Shown piece after piece: positions 1-6,377 of a DNA stretch of 16,011 nucleotides; positions within the stretch are counted from its first letter, which is position 1; every line of letters begins with the position of its first letter. The notes under the pieces are model-generated. The model saw only the letters and a program-made list of their open reading frames with translations. It searched no databases and had not been told where the DNA came from. This stretch comes from Myxococcota bacterium (GTDB lineage Bacteria > Myxococcota > Polyangia > GCA-2747355 > JAKLHH01), in contig JAKLHH010000044.1 of assembly GCA_022710245.1 (NCBI GenBank), positions 1 to 16,011 of the forward strand. Reading direction: 5' to 3'. A program made the position numbers and the translations under genes.

Positions 1-157
1 ATCAACCGCTGTCGTCACCACAGCCACCACTGCGCCGGTCGTATCACCTTCAACTTCCCCGTCGAAACACCACATCCGGCGCCCAACATCGTCGCTCCGC
101 GAGTCGGGTTCTTACGAGAGAGTCAAGTTTCTGTTGACCGGGTGGGCCCGGCTTGTT
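1..157. other. Window edge with no assignable gene
   Basis: This stretch is visibly less GC-rich than the rest of the window. All three forward frames are open from base 1 and end at stops between about 135 and 174; the peptides are Ser/Thr/Pro-rich or unpatterned and I recognise none. On the minus strand a frame from an ATG at 73-75 is open to base 1 and gives 25 residues ending in a beta-strand-like run (AVVAVVTTAVD). It could be the first codons of a divergent gene, but no ribosome binding site precedes it. I cannot assign a gene here. Confidence 0.3.
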
Positions 158-162
158 ATGTG
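134..162 (+). promoter_or_regulatory. Candidate sigma-70-type promoter of the ArsR-SRPBCC gene
   Basis: TTGACC at 134-139 matches the -35 consensus at five of six positions. A 17-base spacer leads to TATGTG at 157-162, which matches the -10 only at its first three bases. Transcription would start near 168-170, about ten bases before the ATG at 181, so the leader would be very short. The -10 lies inside the inverted repeat at 158-177, which fits a self-repressed promoter. The assignment rests on consensus similarity only. Confidence 0.45.
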
Positions 163-177
163 ACCAAAAGGTAACAT
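158..177 (+). promoter_or_regulatory. Inverted-repeat operator, probably for the adjacent ArsR-type regulator
   Basis: ATGTGACC, AAAA and GGTAACAT form an 8+4+8 inverted repeat with one mismatched pair. It ends three bases before the ATG at 181 and covers both the likely -10 element and the AAGG (168-171) that could serve as the ribosome binding site. Dyads of this size next to the gene's own start are typical of ArsR-family dimers that repress themselves. Binding by the encoded protein is inferred from position and symmetry. Confidence 0.6.
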
Positions 178-180
178 TTG

Positions 181-1080
181 ATGGCCGCGCAGAGACCTCG
201 CCACGACGCCCTCGACCCCGCCTTCAAGGCGCTCGCGGATCCGACCCGCCGGCGGATCCTCGATCTCCTCCACGAGCGGGCGCGCACCACCGGCGAGCTC
301 TGCGCGGCGCTCGAGCCGCTCTCGCGCTTCGCCGTGATGAAGCACCTCGGGGTGCTCGAGCGCGCCGAGCTGCTCGCCTACCGCCGGCGCGGGCGCGAGC
401 GCTGGAACCACCTGAACCTGGTCCCGCTGCGGCGGGTTCACGAACGCTGGCTGCGCCCGTACGAGGCGCGCTGGGCCGACGCGCTGCTGCGCCTGCAGCG
501 GCACGTCGAGCAGCCGGAAGGAGGAGAAGCGATGCCGATGAGCAAGGACGCCCTCGAGCTGGGCAGCATGAGGATCGAGCAGGACCTGACCCTCGCCGCG
601 ACTCCGGCGGCGGTCTTCCAGGCGCTCACCCGCGACGTCTCGTCCTGGTGGGGCCACCCCTACCTCCACTCGGAGCGGGCGCGCGCGCTGGTGCTCGAGC
701 CGCGCCTCGGCGGCCGCTTCCTCGAGGACTGGGGCGACGGCGAGGGGCACCTCTACGCGGAGGTGATCGGCCTCGAGCGCGACCGCCAGCTCAGGCTCGC
801 CGGCCCCTTCGGGATGGACGGCCTCTGCCACAGCGTGATCACGCTCAGGCTGGAGGCGAAGGGCAGCAGCGGCGCCGCCCAGGTGGGGCGGTCGGGCGGA
901 GCGGCCGCGACCAGCACCTGCACGCGGCTGCAGCTCACGCACCTCGCCGCCGGCGAGATCAGCGAGGAGCGTCGGGCCGCCTACACGGCGGGCTGGCAGG
1001 ACCTCCTCGACACGCGCCTGCGCGCGCTCCTCGAGCGCGGCGAGCGGCTCGGCCTGGCCGGGGCCGGGAAGCGAGGCTGA
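181..1080 (+). CDS. ArsR-type HTH regulator fused to an SRPBCC (AHSA1-like) domain
   Basis: The 299-residue protein joins two domains. Residues about 12-110 are a winged helix of the ArsR family: FKALADPTRRRILDLL is the typical first-helix signature and SRFAVMKHLGVLERAELL is the recognition helix and wing approach. A single Cys (41) lies in ELCAAL, and the paired-cysteine metal site of ArsR/SmtB sensors is absent, so metal sensing is unlikely. Residues about 130-280 are an SRPBCC/AHSA1-like ligand-binding fold, seen in the aromatic WW-G segment, LGGRF and the C-terminal helix YTAGWQDLLD. Such fusions suggest a regulator controlled by a hydrophobic ligand, but no ligand can be named. ATG 181 is chosen over the TTG at 178 because it matches the family N terminus. 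A strong internal start lies at 532. The second SRPBCC gene begins 2 bases after the stop, so the two form an operon. Confidence 0.88.
   Translation: MAAQRPRHDALDPAFKALADPTRRRILDLLHERARTTGELCAALEPLSRFAVMKHLGVLERAELLAYRRRGRERWNHLNLVPLRRVHERWLRPYEARWADALLRLQRHVEQPEGGEAMPMSKDALELGSMRIEQDLTLAATPAAVFQALTRDVSSWWGHPYLHSERARALVLEPRLGGRFLEDWGDGEGHLYAEVIGLERDRQLRLAGPFGMDGLCHSVITLRLEAKGSSGAAQVGRSGGAAATSTCTRLQLTHLAAGEISEERRAAYTAGWQDLLDTRLRALLERGERLGLAGAGKRG
518..534 (+). promoter_or_regulatory. Strong internal ribosome binding site and in-frame ATG inside the fusion gene
   Basis: AAGGAGG at 518-524 lies seven bases before an ATG at 532-534, in the same frame as the gene starting at 181. It is the best Shine-Dalgarno match in this operon and sits exactly in the linker between the HTH and SRPBCC domains. 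A start here would give a 182-residue SRPBCC-only protein (532-1080). It may be a working second start or the relic of two genes that fused in frame. The sequence alone cannot decide, since Gly/Glu-rich linkers can resemble this motif by chance. Confidence 0.5.
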
Positions 1081-1082
1081 CC

Positions 1083-1637
1083 ATGCGCCCCCTCGCGCTG
1101 CTCGTGCTCCCCCTCGCCATCGTCGCTGCCGCTGCCTCCGCCCGCGCCCAGAGCCCGCGCCAGGTGCTGGAGAAGAAGGTCATCGTCGCGGCGCCGGCGG
1201 CGGCGGTCTGGCGCGCCTTCACCACCGTCGAGGGCGCGGCCACCTTCTTCGCGCCGAGCGCGAAGATCGAGCTCCGTCTCGACGGCGCCTACGAGCTCTA
1301 CTTCGATCCGGAGCAGCCGGCGGGCAAGCGCGGCTCCGAGGGACAGCGCGTGCTCTCCTACCTGCCCGAGCGGATGCTCTCCTTCACCTGGAACGCGCCG
1401 CCGCAGTTCCCGCGGGCGCGCGCCGAGCGGGGCATGTTCGTGGTGGTGCAGCTCGAGCAGCTCGGCGGGCCGCAGGGCACGCGCGTCACCCTCACCCACC
1501 TCGGCTTCAAGCCGGGCACCGAGGGCTACCAGATCTACACCTACTTCGAGCGCGCCTGGGGGCTCGTGCTCTCGCGCCTGCAGCGCCGCTTCGCCACCGG
1601 GCCCCTCGACTGGAAGAACCCGGACGGGAAGCACTGA
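1083..1637 (+). CDS. Exported SRPBCC (AHSA1-like) domain protein
   Basis: This 184-residue protein starts at ATG 1083, two bases after the preceding stop, and is probably co-transcribed with the ArsR-SRPBCC gene. Residues 1-23 form a signal peptide with a hydrophobic core ending in ASARAQ. Residues about 28-170 fit an SRPBCC/AHSA1-like fold: the beta-strand EKKVIVAAPAAAVWRAFTT, the strand ELRLDGAYELYF, a central ERMLSFTWNAPP segment, the VTLTHLGF strand and the C-terminal helix YFERAWGLVLSRLQRRF. The family binds or chaperones hydrophobic ligands and is normally cytoplasmic, so the signal peptide is unusual. It may carry a ligand in the periplasm for the neighbouring regulator's pathway, which is inference. 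It ends naturally in DWKNPDGKH. Confidence 0.82.
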   Translation: MRPLALLVLPLAIVAAAASARAQSPRQVLEKKVIVAAPAAAVWRAFTTVEGAATFFAPSAKIELRLDGAYELYFDPEQPAGKRGSEGQRVLSYLPERMLSFTWNAPPQFPRARAERGMFVVVQLEQLGGPQGTRVTLTHLGFKPGTEGYQIYTYFERAWGLVLSRLQRRFATGPLDWKNPDGKH

Positions 1638-1651
1638 GCGCGGGCCCCCGG

Positions 1652-1696
1652 GATGTCCTCATCAGCCTCGGGTGAGGTGACGACCGGGATGGGCAT
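1652..1696 (-). pseudogene. Probable N-terminal remnant of a RelE/ParE-type toxin gene
   Basis: The antitoxin-like gene's stop codon overlaps an ATG at 1694-1696 (TGATG), a usual coupling of antitoxin and toxin genes. This frame reads MPIPVVTSPEADEDI, which resembles the first beta-strand and helix start of RelE/ParE-family toxins (compare the common VxxTPEAxxDL pattern). After about 15 codons the resemblance stops. The frame passes into the antisense of the SRPBCC gene's 3' end and reaches a stop at 1541-1543. I infer that a deletion removed the rest of the toxin, with a breakpoint near 1638-1652. The match is short, so chance similarity is possible. The overlap plus the neighbouring antitoxin is the main support. 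Confidence 0.5.
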
Positions 1697-1917
1697 CAGC
1701 GGGAGCGAAGCTCCTTCAGGATGTCACCGGCGGGCCGCACACGCCCCTGCGGCACCGACTCCCAGGCCGCAGCGAGGTTGGCGTGGAGCGCGGCACGCTC
1801 CTCGTCGTCGAGGTCGTCTCCCTCGTCATCGACGACGAGGTCGAGCACCGTGCCCTCGGGGAGCGAGGTCGGTTCATCGAGGATTAAGTGGCCACCTTTC
1901 ACAAGAGCCCGAAGCAC
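1696..1917 (-). CDS. Small antitoxin-like protein, probably orphaned
   Basis: This 73-residue protein starts at GTG 1917; no in-frame ATG exists upstream. Residues 1-30 (VKGGHLILDEPTSLPEGT) follow the beta-hairpin pattern of short type II antitoxins of the AF2212/DUF104-like kind, which begin with a line such as K-x-G-x-L-x-L-D-E-P-x-x-L-P-E-G. An acidic stretch, VVDDEGDDLDDEE, then leads to a helix with a tail ending DILKELRSR. In related loci an in-frame RelE/ParE toxin follows, and here only a short remnant of one does. The gene lies 40 bases downstream of the lipoprotein gene on the same strand. The antitoxin call rests on pattern recall; DNA or toxin binding is not shown. Confidence 0.7.
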   Translation of the reverse strand: MLRALVKGGHLILDEPTSLPEGTVLDLVVDDEGDDLDDEERAALHANLAAAWESVPQGRVRPAGDILKELRSR

Positions 1918-1957
1918 AATGAGCTCAGTGTAGCGGGGCTCGGAGGCCGCGCCAGGG

Positions 1958-3439
1958 TCAGCGCAGGAAGTACGAGAAGACCATGGTGAAGGTGTAGTAC
2001 TGGAACTCGAACTCGGGGTTCATCACGCCCTCGGCCGCCAGCGCGTCGAGGTCCGCCACCGGCAGGTTGTCGGCGAAGGGCGCGCCCGGCTGGTTCACGT
2101 GCGCGTTGGCGATCGCCACGTAGAACATCAGCACGTCCTCGGCGGTGAGCGCGGTCGGCTTGCCGGCCAGGGGGTAGCGGGCGGGGTCGAACTGGAAGTC
2201 GGTGGGCGTGCGGAGGACCTCGTAGGGGCTCGCGTAGGGGTTCGAGACCAGCGTGTCGATGAGCCCGGCGATCTGGCTGCAGGTCCAGCTGTACTGGCCG
2301 TCCTCGCGCGACGGGGTGACCCCCCTGGCCGCGAGGAGGTAGGGCGGCAGCAGCGGCTCGCCGACGTAGCAGGTGTCGTGGGGGTCGAGCCGCGAGCAGT
2401 TGAGGCCGCCGAGGAAGTTGAAGAGCCCGTAGCGGTAGGTGGTGAGCTTGCCGGTATAGGTGTTGACGGCCGCCTCGGTCACGCCGTCGAGGAAGCGACC
2501 GGTCGCGTGGCTGAGCGAGCCGGGCATGCCGGTCCGGGTGCGGAGGAAGCTCTCGAAGGTCCTCCCGTTCGCCAGCATGCTGGTCAGCAGGGCGCAGTCC
2601 TTCGAGGCGGGGTCGCTGGTGTCGAGCGCGAGGTCCCTGAGCGGGTTGTGCGCCTGGTGCCCGAAGCTCCGCGCGATCGCGTCGAAGACCAGGCGATAGG
2701 CGAGGTCCTCCCGGTGCAGGGCGAAGGTGTTGTTCCACTTGTTGTCGCCGCTCGAGGGGTAGCGGAGGTTCCAGATCATATCGAGCCCCTTCAGCAGCGA
2801 CGTCTGCAGGTCGGAGACGGTGACGGGGCAGGTGCTGGTGCCGACGCGCGTCGAGCAGGGGCCGGCGCCGAAGCCGATCCGCGCGTAGGGGAGGTACTGG
2901 CGGGCGGTCAGGCCGCCCTGCGCGGTGAGGCGCTGCTGCACCTGGGCCTGGGTGCCCAGCTGCTGTCCGAAGTAGTAGACCGAGTACTTGAGGTACTCGG
3001 CGGCGAGGCCGCTCTTCCGCTCGACGGTCGGCACGACCTTGGGCGTCATCGTCAGCTGCGCGTCGCTGGCGGTGATGCCCATGCCCGTCAGCAGCGAGGC
3101 CACGATGGGCTGCGTGATCGCCTGGCTCGCGCCGACCCCGAAGAAGGCGTGGACGGCGGTCTCGTCGAGGACCTGGTTCAGGTAGTTGGTGGTGGCGGTG
3201 GTGATGGTGGTGGTGACGCTGGCGACCTCCCTGGCGAGCTCGACACCGGCGGCCTCGCCGCCGCCGCCCTCGGTGCTCTCCGCGCCGCAGCCCGCCAGGC
3301 CGGCGAGGAGCGGAGCGAGGACGCACCAGCGACGGGCGGTGCGGGCGGCGGGGGCGGCGGGGGCGAGTGGAGCGGCGCCTTGCACCTTGGGCGGTGGCGG
3401 GTAGCTGCCGCGACCAACAACTCTGAGCGGACGGGACAT
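1958..3439 (-). CDS. Lipoprotein of unrecognised family
   Basis: This 493-residue protein has no family that I recognise. ATG 3439 is chosen because GAGGAG precedes it by a good distance; the frame stays open upstream without a better start. A long Pro/Ala-rich, basic N region (1-38) precedes a hydrophobic segment, VLAPLLAGLAGC, whose LAGC lipobox puts the lipidated cysteine at residue 51. A Gly/Glu-rich tether and a Thr-rich run (76-84) follow. The mature part has several Cys (GPCSTRVGTSTC, NCSRLDPHDTCYVG, SWTCSQ), which may form disulfides, and many aromatic residues near the C terminus. The length of the N region is unusual for a lipoprotein, so a GTG start at codon 19 is an alternative. 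It probably sits in the outer membrane or periplasm. The upstream minus-strand gene ends 130 bases away. Confidence 0.8.
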   Translation of the reverse strand: MSRPLRVVGRGSYPPPPKVQGAAPLAPAAPAARTARRWCVLAPLLAGLAGCGAESTEGGGGEAAGVELAREVASVTTTITTATTNYLNQVLDETAVHAFFGVGASQAITQPIVASLLTGMGITASDAQLTMTPKVVPTVERKSGLAAEYLKYSVYYFGQQLGTQAQVQQRLTAQGGLTARQYLPYARIGFGAGPCSTRVGTSTCPVTVSDLQTSLLKGLDMIWNLRYPSSGDNKWNNTFALHREDLAYRLVFDAIARSFGHQAHNPLRDLALDTSDPASKDCALLTSMLANGRTFESFLRTRTGMPGSLSHATGRFLDGVTEAAVNTYTGKLTTYRYGLFNFLGGLNCSRLDPHDTCYVGEPLLPPYLLAARGVTPSREDGQYSWTCSQIAGLIDTLVSNPYASPYEVLRTPTDFQFDPARYPLAGKPTALTAEDVLMFYVAIANAHVNQPGAPFADNLPVADLDALAAEGVMNPEFEFQYYTFTMVFSYFLR

Positions 3440-3553
3440 GCGGAGCTCCTCTCGGTTGGGTATCCGCGAGAGAAGCAAGCACGGTGCCGAGGACGATCGC
3501 CTTCGGAGTCGCGGTCGTGCAAGCGCGACCGGGAGGCGCCGAGTGTGACAGGC

Positions 3554-3573
3554 CTGAGTCGCGAGCGACTCAG
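3554..3573 (-). terminator. Perfect hairpin at the stop codon of the helical exported protein gene
   Basis: CTGAGTCGC and GCGACTCAG form a perfect 9-base inverted repeat around a 2-base centre, overlapping the TGA at 3570-3572. The hairpin would form in the minus-strand transcript just as translation ends. No U-tract follows, so it is not a classical intrinsic terminator. It could slow polymerase, protect the 3' end, or be a protein-binding dyad upstream of the lipoprotein gene. Confidence 0.4.
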
Positions 3574-4409
3574 CGCGCCCGTCGCCGCGCGGGCTGCGCG
3601 GGGGCCGCGGCGGGGCAGACCAGCTCACGCGCCAGGTGCGCGACCAGCGCGTCGAGCGCGAAGTCGCGCTCGCCCTCCTCGAGCGGGGGCTCGCCGGCGA
3701 GCAGACGATCGTGCAGGAGGAGGGCTGCGCGGCGGCGCTCGTCGCAGGCGACCGCCGCACCGGCGGAGGTCGGGAGCGCGGTGAGGCGGGCGGCGAGCTC
3801 GCTGACGCGCGGGTGGCTCTCCGCGTAGCGCAAGCGCAGGAAGCGCAGCCTCCCCTCCACGACGGGGCGCTCGGCGAGGCGCTCGGCGAGGGAGCAGAGC
3901 GAGACGGCCTCGCGGAGCGAGGCGGGCAGCTGGCGGTCGAGCGCCTCGACCAGCTCCTGGTAGCGCCGTCTCAGCTCCGCGGCCGCGCGCAGGCGCGGGT
4001 GCGCGGGTCCGAGGCTCGCGGCCAGGCGCTGGTGCTCGCGCGTGGCCCCCGCCGCGCGAGCCCGCAGCGCCGCTCGCGCTTGCAGCACGCGGGCGCGGAG
4101 CTCGAGCGAGGGCTCGCCGGTCGGCGGCGGAGCCTTGGCGGCCGCCTCCTCGAGGAGTCGCAGCCTCGCCAGCGTCGCGCTGAGGACCGGGTGGCGCGCG
4201 CCGTAGCGCTCGCCCTGCCGCAGGGCGAGCTCGCGCACCTCGATCAGCCGGACGGCGAGGAGGGGGTCGAGGGGGCGTGCGGCCTGGCTGGCCTCGGGGG
4301 CAGGTGCGGGGGGCGGTGACGGCGCCGCGCCCGCGGCCCCGGCGAGGGCGAGGGCGAGGGCGGAGACGAGGGCGGCGGCGAGGATCGAGCGCGAGCGCTG
4401 ACAGGCCAT
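3570..4409 (-). CDS. Exported alpha-helical protein with three His-Pro repeats, function unknown
   Basis: This 279-residue protein starts at ATG 4409 behind AAAGGAG. Residues 1-29 are a signal peptide with a hydrophobic Ala/Leu core (LALALAGAAGAA), followed by a Pro/Ala linker to about 45. The rest is predicted helical, rich in Arg, Ala, Leu and Glu. A motif recurs three times: RYGARHPVLSATLARLR (His73-Pro74), SLGPAHPRLRAAAELRR (137-138) and RYAESHPRVSELAARLT (199-200). The spacing of 62-64 residues suggests three helical hairpins. Similar Y/L-G-x-x-H-P-x-V turns occur in the periplasmic coiled coils of Wzz/GumC-type proteins and in some TPRs, but no membrane anchor of that family is seen. 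Cys172, 222 and 265 would face an oxidising compartment. I cannot name a function. Confidence 0.78.
   Translation of the reverse strand: MACQRSRSILAAALVSALALALAGAAGAAPSPPPAPAPEASQAARPLDPLLAVRLIEVRELALRQGERYGARHPVLSATLARLRLLEEAAAKAPPPTGEPSLELRARVLQARAALRARAAGATREHQRLAASLGPAHPRLRAAAELRRRYQELVEALDRQLPASLREAVSLCSLAERLAERPVVEGRLRFLRLRYAESHPRVSELAARLTALPTSAGAAVACDERRRAALLLHDRLLAGEPPLEEGERDFALDALVAHLARELVCPAAAPAQPARRRAR
4342..4359. repeat. Three tandem GCGAGG hexamers in a signal-peptide coding region
   Basis: Three perfect copies of GCGAGG lie within the minus-strand gene 3570-4409, coding for alternating Ala-Leu in the signal-peptide core. Slippage here would add or remove two residues at a time without a frameshift. 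The pattern may simply reflect codon bias in a low-complexity segment. Confidence 0.5.
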
Positions 4410-4485
4410 GGCGCGGAGCTCCTTTCGTTCGCGGTCCGACGCGGCCCGATACTAGCGCGGAGCGGGTGCACCGGGGAGAGCGCTA

Positions 4486-4515
4486 TTGACGTGCGCGGGC
4501 CCCAGTGGGTTAGAT
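4486..4515 (+). promoter_or_regulatory. Candidate promoter placing the transcript start at the transporter ATG
   Basis: TTGACG at 4486-4491 matches the -35 consensus at five of six positions. An 18-base spacer separates it from TTAGAT at 4510-4515, a weak -10. Initiation six to seven bases downstream would fall at about 4522, the A of the ATG. No Shine-Dalgarno sequence lies before that ATG. The arrangement fits a leaderless mRNA. It lies in the 112-base divergent region between the helical protein gene and the transporter. Confidence 0.45.
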
Positions 4516-4521
4516 GCCCGC

Positions 4522-6132
4522 ATGAGCGACGAGAAGCAGACCGCCGAAGCCAAGACCCCGGCGTCGGATCCGCCGCCGCAGGGGCCGCTCCGCGAGATGG
4601 TGCAGCCGTTCATCGACCTGGCCCGCGCGCCTCGCGCCCTCTGGGGCATCAACATCTCCTACTTCCTCGAGGGGCTGGCGTACTTCGGGATCGTCGGCTA
4701 CCTGCAGATCTACTTCTCCGGCGAGGCGGGCCTCGGCGATGTCTGGGCCGGCCTGATGCTGATGCTCTTCACGGGCGGCATCACGGTCTCACAGCTCGTC
4801 TTCGGAGGGCTCTCTGACCGCTGGGGGGTGCGCAAGGCGCTCTTCGTCTCCATCGCGCTCATGCTCGTCGGTCGGCTCGTCCTCGCCGGCGCGCCGACGA
4901 TGAAGCTCGCCGGCGGCGTTGGCTCGCCGCTCCACTACGCCTCGGCCGTCGCGCTGCTGATCGTCGTCCTCGGCTACGGCATGTACATGCCCTGCGTCTA
5001 CTCGGCGACGCGGCAGGTGACCACCGAGAAGACGAAGGACATGGCCTACGCCATGCTCTACGCGGTGATGAACCTCGGCGGCTGGCTGCCCACCTTCTTC
5101 TTCGCCATCCGCGAGCGGATCGGGATGGTCGGGGCCTTCTGGGTCTACACCGGCATCACGGCCTGCACGCTCCTGATCACCGTGCTCATCCTGAGCCGAC
5201 GCACGCTGGCGCGCGCGGTCGCCGCGGCGCGGGCCGCCGCGCCGGAGGTGGCGACGCCGGCGCAACCGCAGCAGAGCGCCGCCGAGAAGAACGCCGCCGA
5301 GCAGGCGAAGCACCAGGATGGGGTCGAGCGCGGGACGGGGGGTGGGTTCTGGCGCTGGCTGAAGAAGCACCCGCTCGCCAACGGCAAGTTCGCCTACTTC
5401 ATCTTCGTCCTCATCCCGGTGCAGACGCTCTTCGCGCACAACTGGCTGACCTTGCCGCCCTACGTGGAGCGCGCCTACGCCGGCACCTGGATCGGCGCCA
5501 AGTTCGAGATCGCGACCAACTTCAACCCGCTCCTCATCTTCATCCTGGCCCCGCTCGTCGCCGCGCTCTCGCGGCGCGCGAAGGTCTACAACATGATGAT
5601 CGCCGGGACCGCGGTGATGGCGATCCCGGCCTTCTTCCTCGCGCTCGGCCCCAACGTCTACACGCTCGGCGCCTACCTGGTGGCGATGACCGTCGGCGAG
5701 GCGATGTGGCAGCCCCGCTTTCTGCAGTACGCCGCCGAGATCGCGCCCGAGGGCCGCACCGGCGAGTACATCGGCGTCGCCCAGATCCCCTGGTTCATGA
5801 CCAAGTTCATCACCGGGACCTACTCGGGGTTCGTGCTCTCCCGCTGGTGTCCGAAGCCGCCCGGCCTCGGGATCGGGCCCGACGCGACGCCCGCGGCGGT
5901 CGCGGGGATCACCGCGGCGGTCGGCGGCGGCGCTGCGCTCGGGCTCGAGAGCGCGGTCAACGCCACCGGAGGCTGGGCGAGCGGCGGCGGCGGCGGCGCG
6001 ATGCTCGGCTCGATGGCGCTGCGCACCGAGTGGATGTGGCTGCTCTACGGCCTCATCGCCATCTCCTCCACCATCCTCCTCATCCTGGCCAAGGGCTGGC
6101 TCGGCAAGAACTTCAAGACCAAGGCCGACTGA
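4522..6132 (+). CDS. POT-like major facilitator superfamily transporter
   Basis: This 536-residue inner-membrane protein has about 12 hydrophobic segments. Segment 1 (SYFLEGLAYFGIVGYL) resembles the POT family's E-x-x-E-R-F-x-Y-Y-G region but keeps only the first Glu (50). Motif A follows segment 2 (GGLSDRWGVRKAL, Asp99). LYAVMNLGG matches the POT pattern F-Y-x-x-x-N-x-G in segment 5. A charged central loop of about 70 residues, rich in Ala, Gln and Lys, separates the two halves, and a Gly-rich stretch (near 450-500) precedes the last segment. POT proteins take up di- and tripeptides with protons; the altered first motif makes substrate and coupling uncertain. ATG 4522 is preferred to the in-frame TTG at 4486, which overlaps the likely -35 box. 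The next gene is 245 bases downstream. Confidence 0.83.
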   Translation: MSDEKQTAEAKTPASDPPPQGPLREMVQPFIDLARAPRALWGINISYFLEGLAYFGIVGYLQIYFSGEAGLGDVWAGLMLMLFTGGITVSQLVFGGLSDRWGVRKALFVSIALMLVGRLVLAGAPTMKLAGGVGSPLHYASAVALLIVVLGYGMYMPCVYSATRQVTTEKTKDMAYAMLYAVMNLGGWLPTFFFAIRERIGMVGAFWVYTGITACTLLITVLILSRRTLARAVAAARAAAPEVATPAQPQQSAAEKNAAEQAKHQDGVERGTGGGFWRWLKKHPLANGKFAYFIFVLIPVQTLFAHNWLTLPPYVERAYAGTWIGAKFEIATNFNPLLIFILAPLVAALSRRAKVYNMMIAGTAVMAIPAFFLALGPNVYTLGAYLVAMTVGEAMWQPRFLQYAAEIAPEGRTGEYIGVAQIPWFMTKFITGTYSGFVLSRWCPKPPGLGIGPDATPAAVAGITAAVGGGAALGLESAVNATGGWASGGGGGAMLGSMALRTEWMWLLYGLIAISSTILLILAKGWLGKNFKTKAD

Positions 6133-6338
6133 GCTCGCCCGAGGCAGCTGCGCGAGCCGAGCCGCGCTCGTTCCTTCAGCGGGACTGCGACCGACCCGCG
6201 ACCGGGCTGAAGTACAGGGTGCCCGACGCCGGAGCGCCCCGTGCACGGAGTCGCTCGTGTGTACCGGAGCGAGGTGCTCTCGCATCGAGCGCAGGGCCCC
6301 TGGTGGGAATCATCGCGCTCGCTCCGGCCCGGGTGCTC

Positions 6339-6367
6339 TTGCCCGCGGCCCGGCTGCGGTCCACAAT
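6339..6367 (+). promoter_or_regulatory. Weak candidate promoter of the five-gene unit
   Basis: TTGCCC at 6339-6344 and CACAAT at 6362-6367 are 17 bases apart; each matches its consensus at four of six positions. Initiation would fall near 6374, only a few bases before the ATG at 6378, which also lacks a Shine-Dalgarno sequence. The rest of the 245-base gap (6133-6377) shows no clear terminator or other signal. Low confidence, as GC-rich promoters are poorly predicted by consensus. Confidence 0.3.
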
Positions 6368-6377
6368 CTCCCACCTG

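Noticed and set aside
153..1082. Upstream extension of the exported SRPBCC frame across the ArsR-SRPBCC gene
   Set aside because: The extension is Arg/Pro/Ala-rich shadow sequence. The signal peptide at 1083 and the 2-base gap mark the true start.
3186..3225. GGT-rich microsatellite as a phase-variable repeat
   Set aside because: It is an imperfect triplet run coding for the Thr-rich stretch of the lipoprotein. Length changes would stay in frame, so on-off switching is not expected.
2099..3784. 561-residue plus-strand frame opposite the lipoprotein
   Set aside because: Gly/Val/Glu-rich composition typical of antisense GC-rich frames; the minus strand has a lipobox, a ribosome binding site and normal amino acid use.
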